Assembly (NCBI GenBank): GCA_964482435.1
Contig: CAYZXL010000023.1
Span: 1 to 61,376 of the forward strand
Reading direction: 5' to 3'
DNA length: 61,376 bases
Source: CAYZXL01 sp964482435
GTDB lineage: Bacteria; Auribacterota; JABMQX01
The notes below the pieces were generated by a model. That model was not told where the DNA came from, did no database searches, and saw nothing but the letters and a program-made list of their open reading frames with translations. Positions 35,177-45,148 of the stretch are shown here, piece by piece. Position 1 is the first letter of the stretch; every line of letters begins with the position of its first letter. The translations under genes were made by a program, and so were the position numbers.

Positions 35177-35185
35177 TGGTATAAT
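35177..35185 (+). promoter_or_regulatory. Extended -10 promoter
   Basis: TGGTATAAT is a perfect extended -10 element (TG at 35177-35178, TATAAT at 35180-35185). No TTGACA-like -35 lies at the right distance, which extended -10 promoters tolerate. It sits 140 bp before the CotH-protein start, in the 454-bp divergent gap 34871-35324, which holds no gene. Confidence 0.5.
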
Positions 35186-35324
35186 ACAAAAGAATTTTTG
35201 GGTGGTCATTCCCGACCGCCGCGAGGTTGCCGGGGCGGCCGTATGCGTGGCGTGGTGAGAATATCCCGCTGGCGCGGACACGAAATGCATAAGGTAGGTT
35301 TCTTGACAAGTGAAGGAAGACTGG

Positions 35325-38300
35325 ATGAAGAAAATGGCAGTTTTAGCAGTCCGCGCCGCGGCGATTGTGCTGGCGCCGCTGGTGTGCTTTGCGCAATCGC
35401 CGATCGTTATCAATGAGCTGATGTACAACCCCGGCGAGGGGGGGGATTCGGGAGAATACGTCGAGCTTTACAACGCCGGATACGGCCCGGTTGACCTGAG
35501 CAACTGGCGCTTTAGCGTCGGGATAGACTTCACATTCCCCGAGGGGACGGTTCTGGACGAGGCGGATTACCTGGTCGTCTGCAAAAACCAGGATTACATT
35601 CGCACGATTTGCTCCATCAATAACGTCGTGGGCGACTACTCCAACACCCTCAGCAATGTCGGCGAGCGGGTTCGGCTTGTCAATTCCGTCGGGATGACCA
35701 TGGACGAGGTGTGGTATGAGGACAAAAACCCCTGGCCGGCTTCTGCAGATGGGCTTGGATACTCCCTTGAGCTGAGAAATCCTTCTCTCGACAACACATT
35801 GGCCTCCTCCTGGTTCGGAAGCATTACCCTTTCAGGAACGCCCGGAAAGGCCAACAGCATCTTTTCGGACCCCGGGGCTGAGTTAGTCTCGCTTATCAAA
35901 CGGGGGGATGAATGGCAGTTCTTCCGTGGGAGGACGGAGCCGCCCGGTCCGGCGGGGGAGTGGAAAAAGCTTGGTTACGACGCATCCGCCTGGGAGAAAG
36001 GGCCATCAGGGTTCGGAGTGGGCGATAATGACGATGCAACTGTGCTAAGCGACCTGCCGGGGAACTACTTCAGCGTGTATATCCGCAAGGAATTCACGAT
36101 TGACAACCTTTCGGCAGTTGGAAATCTGAGGCTGACGATTGATTACGATGACGGCTTCGTTGCTTACATCAACGGATACGAACCCGTTCGGCGAGGGCTG
36201 GGCGAGCCGGGAACAGCGGTTTCTCACACCACGCCTGCGTCGTCTCACGAGGCGGGGACGCCGGAGAGCTTCGATCTGGGGAGCCTCCCTGGCACTCTCC
36301 GCGCCGGCGCGAACGTCATAGCAATCGAGTGCCACAACGAATCGCTCACCAACGGCGACTTATCCCTGATTCCAGTGCTGGACGTTGATTTTTCTTGCCC
36401 GGTCATCCTCATAAACGAATTCCAGTGCGAGCCGGAAGGATGGGTGGAGCTTTACAACCCGTCTTCGTCATCCGTCCCAATCGGGGGGTATTTCCTGACG
36501 GACGACCCCGGAGACTTGACGAAGTTTCGCATTCCGGACTCAACCGTCCTGCAAGGGAAGGGACTGGCGGTATTCAGCAAGGGACAGCTCGGATTCCCGA
36601 TGCCCGCAGCCGGCGGCGGGATTTGGCTGGTGGGGCCTGACCAGACAACGGTCATTGATTGCTTCACCTTCGGGCAGCAATACTCCGGAATGTCCTACGG
36701 GCGGTTTCCCGACGGCGGCGACAACTGGTATTTTCTTCTGACTCCCACCAAAGGCCAGCCCAACTTGGCGGTTTTCCGCGACGACGTTGTCATCAACGAA
36801 ATCATGTATCACCCCGTCGGCGGCTCCGAAGAGGAGTTCATCGAACTGTACAACAAAGGAAGCGAGAGGGTGGAACTGGCCGGCTGGGAATTGAGGGGGG
36901 CGGTTCGCTTCGCCTTCCCGCAGGGGGCGTTCATTGACGCGGGCAGTTACCTTGTTGTTGCGGGGTCGGTGAGTGCCGTTTCGGCGAAGTACGGAATCAG
37001 CGGGGTTCTCGGCGACTTCTCCGGAAATCTCAGAAATTACGGCGAAGATATTGTCCTGCTCGACTCGCTGGGCAATCCCGCAGACATCGTTCGGTACGCG
37101 GATGACCCGCCATGGCCCCTGGAGGCAGACGGACTCGGGCCATCACTGGAACTGACCCATCCGGAGCTCGACAACGGCTTCGGGCAGATGTGGGCGGCGA
37201 GCGATGCCGTTTCCGCGCCTCAAGGGACGCCGGGCGCGCCGAACAGCACCCTGGGAAGGCCAATTCCCCCGGCTATCGTGCAGACCCGTCATTCGCCCGC
37301 CGTCCCCAAATCCACGGACACGGTCACGATAACGACGAGGGTCATTGACGATGGAGCGATCGGGGACGTGTCGCTCTTTTTCAGAAAAGACGGCCAGACC
37401 CTGTTCTCAATAGTCACAATGACGGCTCACGGAAGCGGCTCGCCGAAGGACCAGGTTTACGAAGCTCAGCTTGCCGCCCAGGCAGCCGCGACGAAAATCG
37501 AGTTCTATATCGAAGCTCAGGACAACGACTCCAATGTGTCCCGATTTCCTTCGGATGCCCCGGCGAGGACGTGTCTTTATCTCGTGAACGATGCGACCGA
37601 GCCAGCGGATTTGCCCCTTTACCGGGCGCTCATGACCAACGCCAACTACACCGAGCTGCGAACGCGAGATGTGGACAGCAATGTTTTTCTCGATGCCACG
37701 TTCATCTGCGGCGAGGAAATCCGGTATAACGTGGGGTTGAGGTACAGAGGGTACGGCTCGAGAGGTGTTGGCGAACCGAACATATCATACAGGGTCCAAT
37801 TCAACAACGGCGAGCCTTTCGGGAAGGTGCGCAAGCTGAACCTCAACGGCCAGCGCCCCAGCAGTCAGGCGGTCGGCTGGGACATGATGCGAAGGGTGGG
37901 GATGCCATATTCGGAGACGAAACTCGTCAATCTGAAACTAAACGACAGTTTCTGGGGCGTCCGGATACAGGTCGAATCGGTTGACCAGGATTACCTGAGG
38001 AGGGTTTTTCCGGAAGATTCCTCGGGAAACCTCTACAGAGGAGAAGGGCACCAGGACCGCACCGGTAAGCCGTATGGCGCGGACTTTCTTTACCGAGGAG
38101 AAGACCCCGACGCCTACGCCCCCTACCAGAAGCAGACCAACGAGGTCGAAAACGACTTCACCGACGTCATTCATCTCTGCGACGTTTTCACCAACACCCC
38201 GGACGATCAATTTGAGCAAGCCATCGGTGAGCTCCTCAACGTGGAAGAATGGATCACGTATTTCGCTGTGAACTCGTGTCTTAATAATAGGGAGGGGGCC

Positions 38301-41144
38301 ATCTACTTAGACGCGGGGGACGATTATTTCATCTACCATTATCCTTACGACGGCAAATGGTATCTCATTCCATGGGACCTGGATACTATTCTGGATGACC
38401 CCACCGAGACGATTTTCCGGCAGACCCTTCCGATGATTGTGCGGTTCCTTTCGGCGCCGAGTTTTCGGCTCATGTACTATCGAAAACTTCAGCACCTGCT
38501 GGATTATGAGTTCTCGGAGCGGCAGATGTTTGCCGCGATTGATAGCCTCAAGGGAAAATTCGCCGATGCGACGCTTCAGGGATACAAGGACGTCGTCACC
38601 GGGAGGATTGCCGACATCCGCAGCCAGATCGTGACGGAATTGACGATTGAGCCGCCGTCGCTGGGGGTCGTGTATATTCGCCCGGGGGACGAGTGGATGT
38701 TCTTCCGGGGGAAGGTCGCGCCCAGCAACCCGTACGACTACTGGAAATCGTTGGATTTCGATGATCGAGGATGGGAGAAAGGGCCGAGCGGCTTCGGGTT
38801 TGGAGACAACGACGATGCGACGGAACTTACGGACATGCAGAATTACTACCTCACGGTTTACATACGAAAGGAGTTTAAGGTTCCGTCGGTGGCCGACGTC
38901 GGCACGCTCCAACTCATTGTTGACTACGACGATGGTTTCATAGCCTGGCTGAACGGTACTAAGGTCGCATGGGGGAACATGCCTGACGACCCGCCCGACG
39001 CGCCCGTTTACTTCGACACTCCAGCTAAGAACACCAATCACGAAGCCGGAACGCCGGAAACGTTCGACATCACTAAGTACATTTACCTTCTGAGGACGGA
39101 TAAAAACGTCCTGGCGATGGAGGGGCACAACGGTTCCAAAGGCAGTAGCGACGTGTCCTTGATCCCGACGCTGAGAAGCACGACGCAGGTGGTGCAGAGT
39201 GCTGGAAGCTGGATCGTGAGGCATGCAGACTTGACCCTCTCCGGGACAGCTCCCGTGGCGCTGACCGACACTGTGCTTGTCAACGGCAGCCCCGCAAATT
39301 ACGACCTGGGACGAGGGACGTGGTCGTACCAGATCTCCCTATCGCCGGGGCTGAACGAGGTGTCGGTGAGTGCGTTCGCCCGAGGAGTCGTGATAGATAC
39401 CAAGACAGCAAAAATCGTGTACATTCCGCCGGATCACGCCTTGAGCGGCCAGCTTAGCGGGAGCACGACCTGGACGAAGGAGCCGTCTCCGTATCTGGTC
39501 TCGCAGACGGTTGTGGTTCCTCTGGGCGCGACTCTCACCATCGAGCCGGGCACTGAGGTGATGCTGGCAAACGGGCAATCGCTCGTTGTGATGGGAACGC
39601 TCCTGGCGAACGGGACGGAAGCTGAACCCATCGTCTTCACGCGATACGCCGACGGAGAGAAATGGGGAAGCCTTGTGTTCGAGGATTCGGTGGGGAGCAA
39701 ACTGAGTCATTGCGTCGTGGAATACTCGTCGAGCGCAGGCTCCTACGACGGGAAGGATTACGTCTGGGCCGTGGCGGTCGTGGGAAGCCAGCTTGATGTG
39801 GACGGGTGCGTTTTCCGCAAACTGCCGGATGAGAGTCCCGCGGCGCAAGGGGATGCCATCGAGTTCTCGGCAGGGTCTTCAGGGGAGGTGACTAACAGTC
39901 GCTTCCTCTCCATAGGATCGGGAGTGCGCACCGACCGCAGCTACGTCGTCGTCGAGAACTGCGTTTTTTCCGATATTCGCGGGAGCGGCAACGACCCTGT
40001 TGACGTTAACGGCTTGTCCTCGCCAATGCCCGTCGTGAAAAACAACCTTTTCACGGGCTCGCAGGATGATGGAATTGATATGGACAACTGCGCGCCGCTC
40101 GTCACGGGCAACCTGATTTACTCAATTGTGGGCAAAGGGATTTCCGTCGGAAGCGCTTCCAGCCCGCGTATGGAGAACAATGCTGTGGCCTGGAACGGGA
40201 CGGGAATCGCCGTCATGGATGGCTCTACACCGCTCATCATCAACAACACGATTGTCAACAATCAGGTCGGAATTCACGGCTACGAGAAGACTGCCGGTCG
40301 CGGCGGTGGGAACGCAACCGTAGTGAATTGCATCCTGTGGGGAAACGGAACGGAGGTCGTTCTGGACACACTGTCGTCGGCAAGCGTTTCTTATTCCGAC
40401 GTTGAGGGAGCCTCGGTGTGGCCGGGAGAAGGCAACATCAACGCGGACCCGCGGTTCGCCGACGGCGCGAATAAGGATTTTCGATTGACCAAGCTTTCTC
40501 CGTGTGTTGATGCAGGGACGGCGACGGACGCCCCCGCGGAGGACTTGCTGGGCAACCCGCGCCCTCGCGCCGGAGGTTTCGACATGGGGGCATACGAGTC
40601 CCCGTACTGGTTGTTTGTTGACACCGACACCGACGGGGCGGCAGACGGCTGGGAAGTTTACTACTTCGGCAGCCTTGCTCGGAACGCGGACGGAGACTTC
40701 GACAACGATGGGATGAACGACCTCACCGAATATGACCTCGGCGCTGACCCGACCAATTCGGACACCGACGGAGACGGGATGCCCGACGGCTGGGAGTGGT
40801 CGCACGGGCTCAGTCCCGTTAGTCCTGTGGGCGCCGATGGGCCGGACGCCGACCGGGATGGCGACGGACTGACCAATTATCAGGAATACGTCGCGGGGAG
40901 CGACCCGAGCGATGCAAACTCCACGTTCGGGGTCGCTGAGGTGACCCCGTCGGGGGACACCGTGGGGCTGAGGTGGCACGCGCTCGCCGGACGCGGATAC
41001 AACATACTGCGCAGCAGCGACATGGTGTCGTGGACGGAGGCTGCAACTCTTGACCCGGCGAGCGAGCGCGAGGCTGAATGGTTCGACAGCACGTCCAACG
41101 GAGCACCGCGCCTCTTCTACAAGGTGGAGGTCTTCCTGCCCTGA
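35325..41144 (+). CDS. Giant secreted lamin-tail / CotH-kinase / beta-helix protein
   Basis: The 1939-residue protein has a signal peptide (ALAVRAAAIVLAPLVCFAQ-like). Approximate layout: lamin-tail domain 1 (25-165), jelly-roll domain with GDEWQFFRG and DYDDGFVAYING (186-350), lamin-tail domains 2 and 3 (360-640), CotH-like kinase domain (760-1090) with YLIPWDLD, second jelly roll (1115-1280), right-handed beta-helix (1370-1710), NINADP...SPC.DAG segment (about 1710-1760), calcium-binding DTDGDG repeats (1765-1860), and the C-terminal W..G..Y...FYKVEV module (1882-1939). CotH kinases phosphorylate secreted proteins in spore formers; the bacterial non-spore forms are uncharacterised. ATG 35325 follows GAAGGAAGA. 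It probably works at the cell surface or in the medium. Confidence 0.85.
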   Translation: MKKMAVLAVRAAAIVLAPLVCFAQSPIVINELMYNPGEGGDSGEYVELYNAGYGPVDLSNWRFSVGIDFTFPEGTVLDEADYLVVCKNQDYIRTICSINNVVGDYSNTLSNVGERVRLVNSVGMTMDEVWYEDKNPWPASADGLGYSLELRNPSLDNTLASSWFGSITLSGTPGKANSIFSDPGAELVSLIKRGDEWQFFRGRTEPPGPAGEWKKLGYDASAWEKGPSGFGVGDNDDATVLSDLPGNYFSVYIRKEFTIDNLSAVGNLRLTIDYDDGFVAYINGYEPVRRGLGEPGTAVSHTTPASSHEAGTPESFDLGSLPGTLRAGANVIAIECHNESLTNGDLSLIPVLDVDFSCPVILINEFQCEPEGWVELYNPSSSSVPIGGYFLTDDPGDLTKFRIPDSTVLQGKGLAVFSKGQLGFPMPAAGGGIWLVGPDQTTVIDCFTFGQQYSGMSYGRFPDGGDNWYFLLTPTKGQPNLAVFRDDVVINEIMYHPVGGSEEEFIELYNKGSERVELAGWELRGAVRFAFPQGAFIDAGSYLVVAGSVSAVSAKYGISGVLGDFSGNLRNYGEDIVLLDSLGNPADIVRYADDPPWPLEADGLGPSLELTHPELDNGFGQMWAASDAVSAPQGTPGAPNSTLGRPIPPAIVQTRHSPAVPKSTDTVTITTRVIDDGAIGDVSLFFRKDGQTLFSIVTMTAHGSGSPKDQVYEAQLAAQAAATKIEFYIEAQDNDSNVSRFPSDAPARTCLYLVNDATEPADLPLYRALMTNANYTELRTRDVDSNVFLDATFICGEEIRYNVGLRYRGYGSRGVGEPNISYRVQFNNGEPFGKVRKLNLNGQRPSSQAVGWDMMRRVGMPYSETKLVNLKLNDSFWGVRIQVESVDQDYLRRVFPEDSSGNLYRGEGHQDRTGKPYGADFLYRGEDPDAYAPYQKQTNEVENDFTDVIHLCDVFTNTPDDQFEQAIGELLNVEEWITYFAVNSCLNNREGAIYLDAGDDYFIYHYPYDGKWYLIPWDLDTILDDPTETIFRQTLPMIVRFLSAPSFRLMYYRKLQHLLDYEFSERQMFAAIDSLKGKFADATLQGYKDVVTGRIADIRSQIVTELTIEPPSLGVVYIRPGDEWMFFRGKVAPSNPYDYWKSLDFDDRGWEKGPSGFGFGDNDDATELTDMQNYYLTVYIRKEFKVPSVADVGTLQLIVDYDDGFIAWLNGTKVAWGNMPDDPPDAPVYFDTPAKNTNHEAGTPETFDITKYIYLLRTDKNVLAMEGHNGSKGSSDVSLIPTLRSTTQVVQSAGSWIVRHADLTLSGTAPVALTDTVLVNGSPANYDLGRGTWSYQISLSPGLNEVSVSAFARGVVIDTKTAKIVYIPPDHALSGQLSGSTTWTKEPSPYLVSQTVVVPLGATLTIEPGTEVMLANGQSLVVMGTLLANGTEAEPIVFTRYADGEKWGSLVFEDSVGSKLSHCVVEYSSSAGSYDGKDYVWAVAVVGSQLDVDGCVFRKLPDESPAAQGDAIEFSAGSSGEVTNSRFLSIGSGVRTDRSYVVVENCVFSDIRGSGNDPVDVNGLSSPMPVVKNNLFTGSQDDGIDMDNCAPLVTGNLIYSIVGKGISVGSASSPRMENNAVAWNGTGIAVMDGSTPLIINNTIVNNQVGIHGYEKTAGRGGGNATVVNCILWGNGTEVVLDTLSSASVSYSDVEGASVWPGEGNINADPRFADGANKDFRLTKLSPCVDAGTATDAPAEDLLGNPRPRAGGFDMGAYESPYWLFVDTDTDGAADGWEVYYFGSLARNADGDFDNDGMNDLTEYDLGADPTNSDTDGDGMPDGWEWSHGLSPVSPVGADGPDADRDGDGLTNYQEYVAGSDPSDANSTFGVAEVTPSGDTVGLRWHALAGRGYNILRSSDMVSWTEAATLDPASEREAEWFDSTSNGAPRLFYKVEVFLP

Positions 41145-41227
41145 TGACGTGCCGAAAGAGACGGATTGTAGTGGCGGGGGATTCCGGCCGGCCCGAGTTT
41201 CAAATCCCCTTTTCTCGACGAGGTTTG

Positions 41228-43816
41228 ATGATGACAGGAATGAGCAGAAGAATCACTCTGTTTTTTGCCGTGTGGGCCGTCATCGTGCTTGAGGGCAGCC
41301 TCTCTGCGATGACGGTGAACGTCCCTGCCGCCGGAAAGGAGCTCATAAAGGCCGGCGACGAATGGCGCTTTTTCCGAGGAAGGCAGCCGCCGAGTGATCC
41401 CCCGGATGCCTGGAGGGAGCGCGACTTCCCCGACGAGGGCTGGGAGAAGGGACCAAGCGGATTCGGGTACGGAGATGGCGACGACGCGACGGAGCTCACC
41501 GACATGCGGTGGAGCTACTTCACCGTCTATATCCGCAAGGAGTTCTTTGTGTCGGCGCCGGTCGAAAGCGGGACGCTCCAGTTGGTGATTGACTACGACG
41601 ACGGCTTCGTCGCGTATTTGAACGGGGGGAAGGTGACAGGCCGGGGCGTCACCGACGATCCGCCGACTTATACCAGCACCGCATCCTCTCACGAAGCCGG
41701 AACTCCGGAGATAATCAATCTGGGAAAAGCCGAGGACTTGCTCGACGAGGGAAAAAACGTCCTGGCGATCGAAGGGCACAACACCACTATTGACAGCGGC
41801 GATCTCTCCCTCATCCCGGCGCTTCGGATAACGACCGACATCGTAAAGGATGGTCAGACGTGGATCGTCGGGACGGAAACGCTCACAGTCGCTGGCACTG
41901 CCCCTATTCCCCAGACGGTTTCCGTCGTCGTCAATGGCAACCCGGTGACCTTCAATCCCGCCGATGGAACCTGGACCGGCGAGGTTTCACTTTCGCCGGG
42001 CGCCAACACGGTTCTCGTGCAGGCCCTCGACGCCAGTTCAAGCGTCGTGGACGAAGGAACGGTGGAAGTCGTGTACGTCCCTGCGTCCCGCCGAGTCGGA
42101 GGAGAGATAACTCAAAACACGGTTTGGTCGAGCGCGCCAAGCCCGCTCATTGTCGAGGAAACTGTCGTAGTTCGGGATGGGGCAGTCCTCCAGATCGAAC
42201 CAGGGACGAAGCTCGTGCTGAAGGACTCGGTTTCGCTCATAGTTTTCGGTGAGCTTGTCGCCGACGGAACCGAAGACCAGCCGATTACCTTCACCCATTA
42301 CGGCGATGGCGGCACGTGGGGCAACGTCGTCCTTGACGGAACGCAGGCGGACAATCGTCTCGTCCATTGCATTGTGGAATATTCGTCGAGCGCCAGCTCC
42401 TACGCAAGCAAGAGCTACGTTGCAGCAGTGGCCCTCGTTGGAAGCCACCTGGATGTGGATGGCTGCACGTTCCACAAGCTTCCCGAACAGAGCCCGACTG
42501 CTGAAGGCGACGGGATTGACCTCTCTGCCGGGGCGACCGCCCACGTCAACAACAGCCGCTTTCTGTCCATCGGAGAAGGAATTCACACTAACCAGTGCTA
42601 TGTGCTCGTCGAGAATTGTCTTTTCACCGACATGCGGGGCGACAATGACGGCGTTGACCTGGACTTCGAGTCGGACCCCGTCCCCGTCGTCAGAAATAAT
42701 CGCTTCATCGGCTCGCAGGACGACGCGCTTCATCCCGACCGGTGCTCGGCTATCCTGACGGGCAACGTTGTGGCGAACTGTGGCAATCACGGGATCGTCC
42801 TGCGAAACTCGTCCACGCCGTACGTCGCCAACAATATTGTTTACAATTGCACCACCGCCGGATTCGCCATCGAGGACCAGGCAGACCCGCTCCTCATCAA
42901 CAACACGGTTGTGGACTGCGGTGTTGGGTTCAGACTGTTTCATCTCGAGAGAGCCGGCTGCGACCCCGGCGGCGGAAAAGGAACCGCGCGCAACTGCATT
43001 ATCTGGGATTGCCCGCAGCCGATAACGCTCGAGGACGGCTCGACGATTACAGTCAGTTATTCCAACTTCTGCGGAACCAGTGTCTGGCCGGGAGAGGGAA
43101 ACATCAACGCTGACCCGAAATTCGTTGACGCCGTGAAACGGGATTTTCGCCTTACAAGACTCTCGCCGTGCATTGACGCTGGCGTCGCAGACAATGCCCC
43201 GCCCGACGATTTCGACGGCAATGCCCGGCCAAAAGCTGGGGGCTTTGACATGGGCGCGTTTGAATCGCCGTATTGGGCCTTCGTTGACACCGATGGCGAC
43301 AGCCTGCCCGACGGCTGGGAAATCAACTATTTCCACAGCATCGAGGAGGAAGGGGCACAGGACGATTTCGACAATGACGGGGCCAAGAACATAACGGAGT
43401 ACGAGCTCGGAACGAATCCCGCCAGCCGCGACTCCGACGACGACGGTCTGCACGATGGATGGGAGTTGCTGTACGGCTTCAACCCGCTGGTGGCGACGGG
43501 CGACGACGGGCCGGATGCCGACCCGGACAATGACGGCTTGAACAATCTTGCCGAGCAAACCGCCGGCACGAACCCGAGAGACGCCGGTTCACGTTTCGAG
43601 TTGAGTGAAGTGGCTCGCTCGGAGGAGAAGGTCGGGATAAGATGGCAAGCCCTGGCGGGAAGGGAATACCATGTCCTCGTTAGCCCGGATAACGAAGCTT
43701 GGACTGACGTGGAAAGTCTGTGGCCCGGCGAGGACGGCATCGCTGAATGGTTCGACAGTGACTCGACGACGCTCCCCCTCCGTCTCTATAAAGTCCAGGT
43801 CCTCTGGCCGCGATGA
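41228..43816 (+). CDS. Secreted jelly-roll / beta-helix protein, shortened paralog of the CotH protein
   Basis: This 862-residue protein matches the C-terminal half of the preceding gene in the same order: GDEWRFFRG / DYDDGFVAYLNG jelly roll, a VNG.P linker, right-handed beta-helix (SSASSYASKSYV, WPGEGNINADP), DSDDDGLHDGWE calcium-binding repeats, and a C-terminal module ending LYKVQVLWPR. It lacks the lamin-tail and CotH domains. It has its own signal peptide (ITLFFAVWAVIVLEGSLSA). ATG 41228 is one of three close ATGs (41228, 41231, 41240); CGAGG lies upstream. It starts 83 bp after its paralog, which fits tandem duplication. Confidence 0.83.
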   Translation: MMTGMSRRITLFFAVWAVIVLEGSLSAMTVNVPAAGKELIKAGDEWRFFRGRQPPSDPPDAWRERDFPDEGWEKGPSGFGYGDGDDATELTDMRWSYFTVYIRKEFFVSAPVESGTLQLVIDYDDGFVAYLNGGKVTGRGVTDDPPTYTSTASSHEAGTPEIINLGKAEDLLDEGKNVLAIEGHNTTIDSGDLSLIPALRITTDIVKDGQTWIVGTETLTVAGTAPIPQTVSVVVNGNPVTFNPADGTWTGEVSLSPGANTVLVQALDASSSVVDEGTVEVVYVPASRRVGGEITQNTVWSSAPSPLIVEETVVVRDGAVLQIEPGTKLVLKDSVSLIVFGELVADGTEDQPITFTHYGDGGTWGNVVLDGTQADNRLVHCIVEYSSSASSYASKSYVAAVALVGSHLDVDGCTFHKLPEQSPTAEGDGIDLSAGATAHVNNSRFLSIGEGIHTNQCYVLVENCLFTDMRGDNDGVDLDFESDPVPVVRNNRFIGSQDDALHPDRCSAILTGNVVANCGNHGIVLRNSSTPYVANNIVYNCTTAGFAIEDQADPLLINNTVVDCGVGFRLFHLERAGCDPGGGKGTARNCIIWDCPQPITLEDGSTITVSYSNFCGTSVWPGEGNINADPKFVDAVKRDFRLTRLSPCIDAGVADNAPPDDFDGNARPKAGGFDMGAFESPYWAFVDTDGDSLPDGWEINYFHSIEEEGAQDDFDNDGAKNITEYELGTNPASRDSDDDGLHDGWELLYGFNPLVATGDDGPDADPDNDGLNNLAEQTAGTNPRDAGSRFELSEVARSEEKVGIRWQALAGREYHVLVSPDNEAWTDVESLWPGEDGIAEWFDSDSTTLPLRLYKVQVLWPR

Positions 43817-43923
43817 GACGCGAGTGCAGACCAGGCCCGAAGTGCAAAGGGCGGACAGTTGTCGAGGGGCGGGTGGCGCCGGTCAATATACAGAGGGTTT
43901 CCCCAACCGCCGAGGTGAAAGAA

Positions 43924-43966
43924 CCGAGGCCGCGCGCTCCCCGCACTACTTAGCGCACGGCCTCGG
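43924..43966. terminator. Strong inverted repeat between convergent genes
   Basis: CCGAGGCCG (43924-43932) pairs perfectly with CGGCCTCGG (43958-43966), and the stem extends inward by GCGCT/AGCGC across one mismatch. It lies between two genes that end toward each other (43816 and 44013). No T-run is seen on either strand, so a bidirectional terminator is likely from position but not proven by form. Confidence 0.45.
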
Positions 43967-44012
43967 CTTCCCGTGACTCAAAAATCTGTCGCGGGTTTTC
44001 TGTCTGGCGTCT

Positions 44013-44744
44013 CTACTTCCTCAAGGTCTCCATCACTTCCAGAATCATGCTTGCAAGCTCCGGGCATGCCTCACCCGCGACGAAATCGGGAGGCCGCGGT
44101 GACCCGTCGGCAAGCCGGTAGGCGTTCCACAAGATGAACCACGCGGCGTTCGTCCGATTTCGCTCGATGAGAACCTTTGCTATCTCAAGCATGTTTCCAA
44201 AGGCCCTGAGTCTCGCTCTGGCAACTCTGGGCCAGCGACCGGTCCCCTCCAGTGTCCCCGCCGCAACGGCCTCGTCGAGGAGCGATACGACCTCGTCTAT
44301 CGTCGGGGGAAGCGGTGGCGGGGGAGGCGAGGGTTCCACGCCTGTGCCGCTCAACGCAACCTCGACCAGCGAATCATGCGGGTCGTCGCTGGCGATGCCA
44401 AGAACCGCCGAAGCCGGCCCGGCAGCGGACGGCGTGTAGGCAATTTCCACAGTTACTGAGTCTAAATACGCAAGTTCCACCGGGAGTGCCGGGACTGACA
44501 CGATGGAAAAATCGGCGCTGCCCCCGAGTTCCAACCCGATCCCGCTCACCACCAGCGCTCATTGTCCTGCGTTGGAGATAGTCGCCGTCGTCGTGGCTGA
44601 AGACCCCAGGACAACGTCTCCAAAGTTGTACTCCAGCGGCGAGACCTCAATGTCCGGCACGTCAACGATGACGATCTCGCTTGCCGGGAGCACAGCCAGG
44701 GCGAGAAGAACTGCGGACGCCAACAGCAATTTCCTCTTTGTCAT
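44013..44744 (-). pseudogene. Secreted ASH-type (choice-of-anchor D) protein interrupted by an in-frame TGA
   Basis: Starting at ATG 44744 (with AGGGGAGGGTG upstream) the frame encodes a signal peptide (LLLASAVLLALAVLPAS) and the start of an ASH-like immunoglobulin domain (IEVSPLEYNFGDVVLGS). A TGA at 44559-44561 follows ATISNAGQ. The same frame continues without a shift as ALVVSGIGLELGGSADFSI and completes the domain (ASDDPHDSLVEVALSGTG). A Pro-rich linker and a helical C-terminal part of about 85 residues follow. The stop falls inside a conserved stretch, so a nonsense mutation or base error is the simplest reading. Restart at the GTG codons after the TGA would lack the signal peptide. Confidence 0.75.
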
Positions 44745-45148
44745 ACTTCACCCTCCCCTGATGTGGTGGTTTGGTTTGCTGTTGGAGCCTTCGGAGTGTT
44801 TGTTAGTGCGGTTGAGGTAGAAGAAAGCAATTTTCGTGCGAGCGCTTGATGTGTCCACCATCCGGCAAGAGAGAATTCCAGCATCTTACTGACCTCCACT
44901 CAATCAGCGAGACCTTTCTTGCCCCTGCCGCTGCAGGCCGTCGTGTTCCTGCCGGTGGCAAAGACGACTGCTGCGTTCTTCACGCGCAACGGTATCTTTG
45001 CAAACATGTACCCCCGGGTGGTGCCCGGTGACGCCTGCTGACGATCGTATCTTTGACGGTCGTTCCTCGTTCGGCCGGGACGCCGGAGAGGTCGCTCAAA
45101 CCCCCGGCCGGCTGTACCGCCAAAAGCCGGAGGGTATCTCGGTCCCGT

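Noticed and set aside
35303..35308. TTGACA as a -35 box
   Set aside because: The matching -10 would fall inside the start of the CotH gene and no such box is present; the extended -10 at 35177 is better placed.
42038..43558. 506-codon open frame on the minus strand
   Set aside because: It is antisense to the beta-helix protein gene, has no domain likeness, and results from GC-rich codon positions.
44559..44561. TGA as a selenocysteine codon
   Set aside because: The position in an ASH domain is not a redox site, and no SECIS-like hairpin or Sec gene was recognised nearby.
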